This document shows positions 63,441-64,000 of a DNA stretch of 64,000 nucleotides, one piece after another. The notes below the pieces were generated by a model. That model did not search any database, was not told the DNA's origin, and was given only the letters and a program-made list of their open reading frames with translations. Location of the stretch: positions 138,163,004 to 138,227,003 of the forward strand of contig NC_055989.1 of assembly GCF_018446385.1 (NCBI RefSeq). Reading direction: 5' to 3'. Each line of letters begins with the position of its first letter. The first letter of the stretch is position 1. Source of the DNA: Zingiber officinale. Taxonomy: Eukaryota; Streptophyta; Magnoliopsida; Zingiberales; Zingiberaceae. Made by a program: the position numbers and the translations under genes.

Positions 63441-64000
63441 AATGTCACAATAATAAGATAAAAGAGCACCACCAAGTGTATCTTCTTGAAATGATTGCTT
63501 TCAATGTGGTGGTCGAAAAAAAAGTTTAACAAAAAGAAATAAGGAGAAAGGATGAGAAACTCACATATTCTTCTTGCAAAACTTCGAAAATTTTTACAAT
63601 ACCTCAAGTAAGGCTCAAGGTCTGCTTGAATGCCTTGCAAGGGTTACACTATCCCTCTTATATAGAGATGAGTAAACGATGCTGGGTGCTCATTGGGCCC
63701 ATCATCACATGCGTTTGTTTCCTCAGGATAAGAGCAAATCTGCTTTCTAACGTAGCGTCTTTACTTTACAGCTTGCAAGTGCACACTCACACTACTTTTA
63801 GTACAATAATACACATTCTTTATTTGGTGGATGAGTCATAGGATTCTTTGAGGGTCCACCACCTCCGCAAAGTAGCTTTGGCTCTTTACAGTCGGAAGGC
63901 GTCGTGTAGTAGATTTACAGCTATTGCTAGCTCTTCATCTATCTGTTTGGTAGCTGGGTACCAATCAGACCACCAATTATCATATGTACTCCTCCGCTGG
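63441..64000. other. Unassigned DNA at the window's right edge
   Basis: The ORF at 63626-63841 (71 codons) has no recognisable feature. A TATATAGAGATGAG motif at 63660 could belong to a promoter or an LTR. Nothing can be assigned. Confidence 0.35.

Overview
This is a stretch of plant nuclear DNA, AT-rich and intron-bearing, made mostly of nested transposable elements around one apparently intact host gene. Plant origin is shown by CACTA (En/Spm) transposons with TNP2, DUF4218, DUF4216 and Ulp1-type modules, by Copia and chromovirus Gypsy elements primed by initiator tRNA-Met, and by host gene fragments with GT-AG introns. A monocot (possibly Zingiberales) is a guess from overall style, not a demonstrated fact. 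No CRISPR, rRNA, canonical tRNA or prokaryotic operon was seen.

Layout. 1-2829: a Gypsy-like LTR lying in the window without its element, carrying a (CA)n(TA)n microsatellite. 2830-5290: LTR-like debris, unassigned DNA and a ~52-bp tandem repeat. 5293-6341: a broken partial copy of the COQ5 methyltransferase gene, followed by a SINE (7003-7412) whose target-site sequence occurs four times. 7565-9050: LTR, primer-binding site and start of gag of a Copia-like element. Its gag is interrupted by a large CACTA element (CACTA-1, 9051-42521) with a 3-bp duplication CTA; gag resumes at 42525.

CACTA-1 holds a TNP2 transposase gene, a second gene (Transposase_24-like region followed by a Ulp1-like protease), and three later retrotransposon insertions: Copia-1 (10000-19819, TSD ATTTA), a chromovirus Gypsy element (23947-33371, TSD TGACA, splitting the second gene), and Copia-2 (37876-42462, truncated; the deletion also removed most of the CACTA-1 right arm). 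The last intron of the Ulp1 gene contains four exons of a vacuolar sorting receptor gene in antisense, introns retained: a captured host gene fragment.

42648-44612 is a truncated LTR of the same Gypsy family. 44613-54048 is a second, more decayed CACTA element (CACTA-2) with subterminal arrays built on the motif TTCGTTGGAAATTTCCAACG. After a second SINE (55092-55310) comes the intact eight-exon COQ5 gene on the minus strand (60992-56397, 291 codons before the stop). About 260 bp upstream of its start codon lies a long inverted repeat (arms ~61250-61987 and 62032-62695), followed by a relic of CACTA-type terminal repeats at 63240-63440.

How the parts relate: the 5293-7530 and 57781-59590 segments are paralogous copies of one COQ5 locus. 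The right-hand copy is the likely functional gene (ubiquinone biosynthesis in mitochondria); the left-hand one lost exon 1 and exons 6-8 and carries frameshifts. All transposon genes described carry at least one disabling lesion, so any current movement would need proteins supplied from elsewhere.
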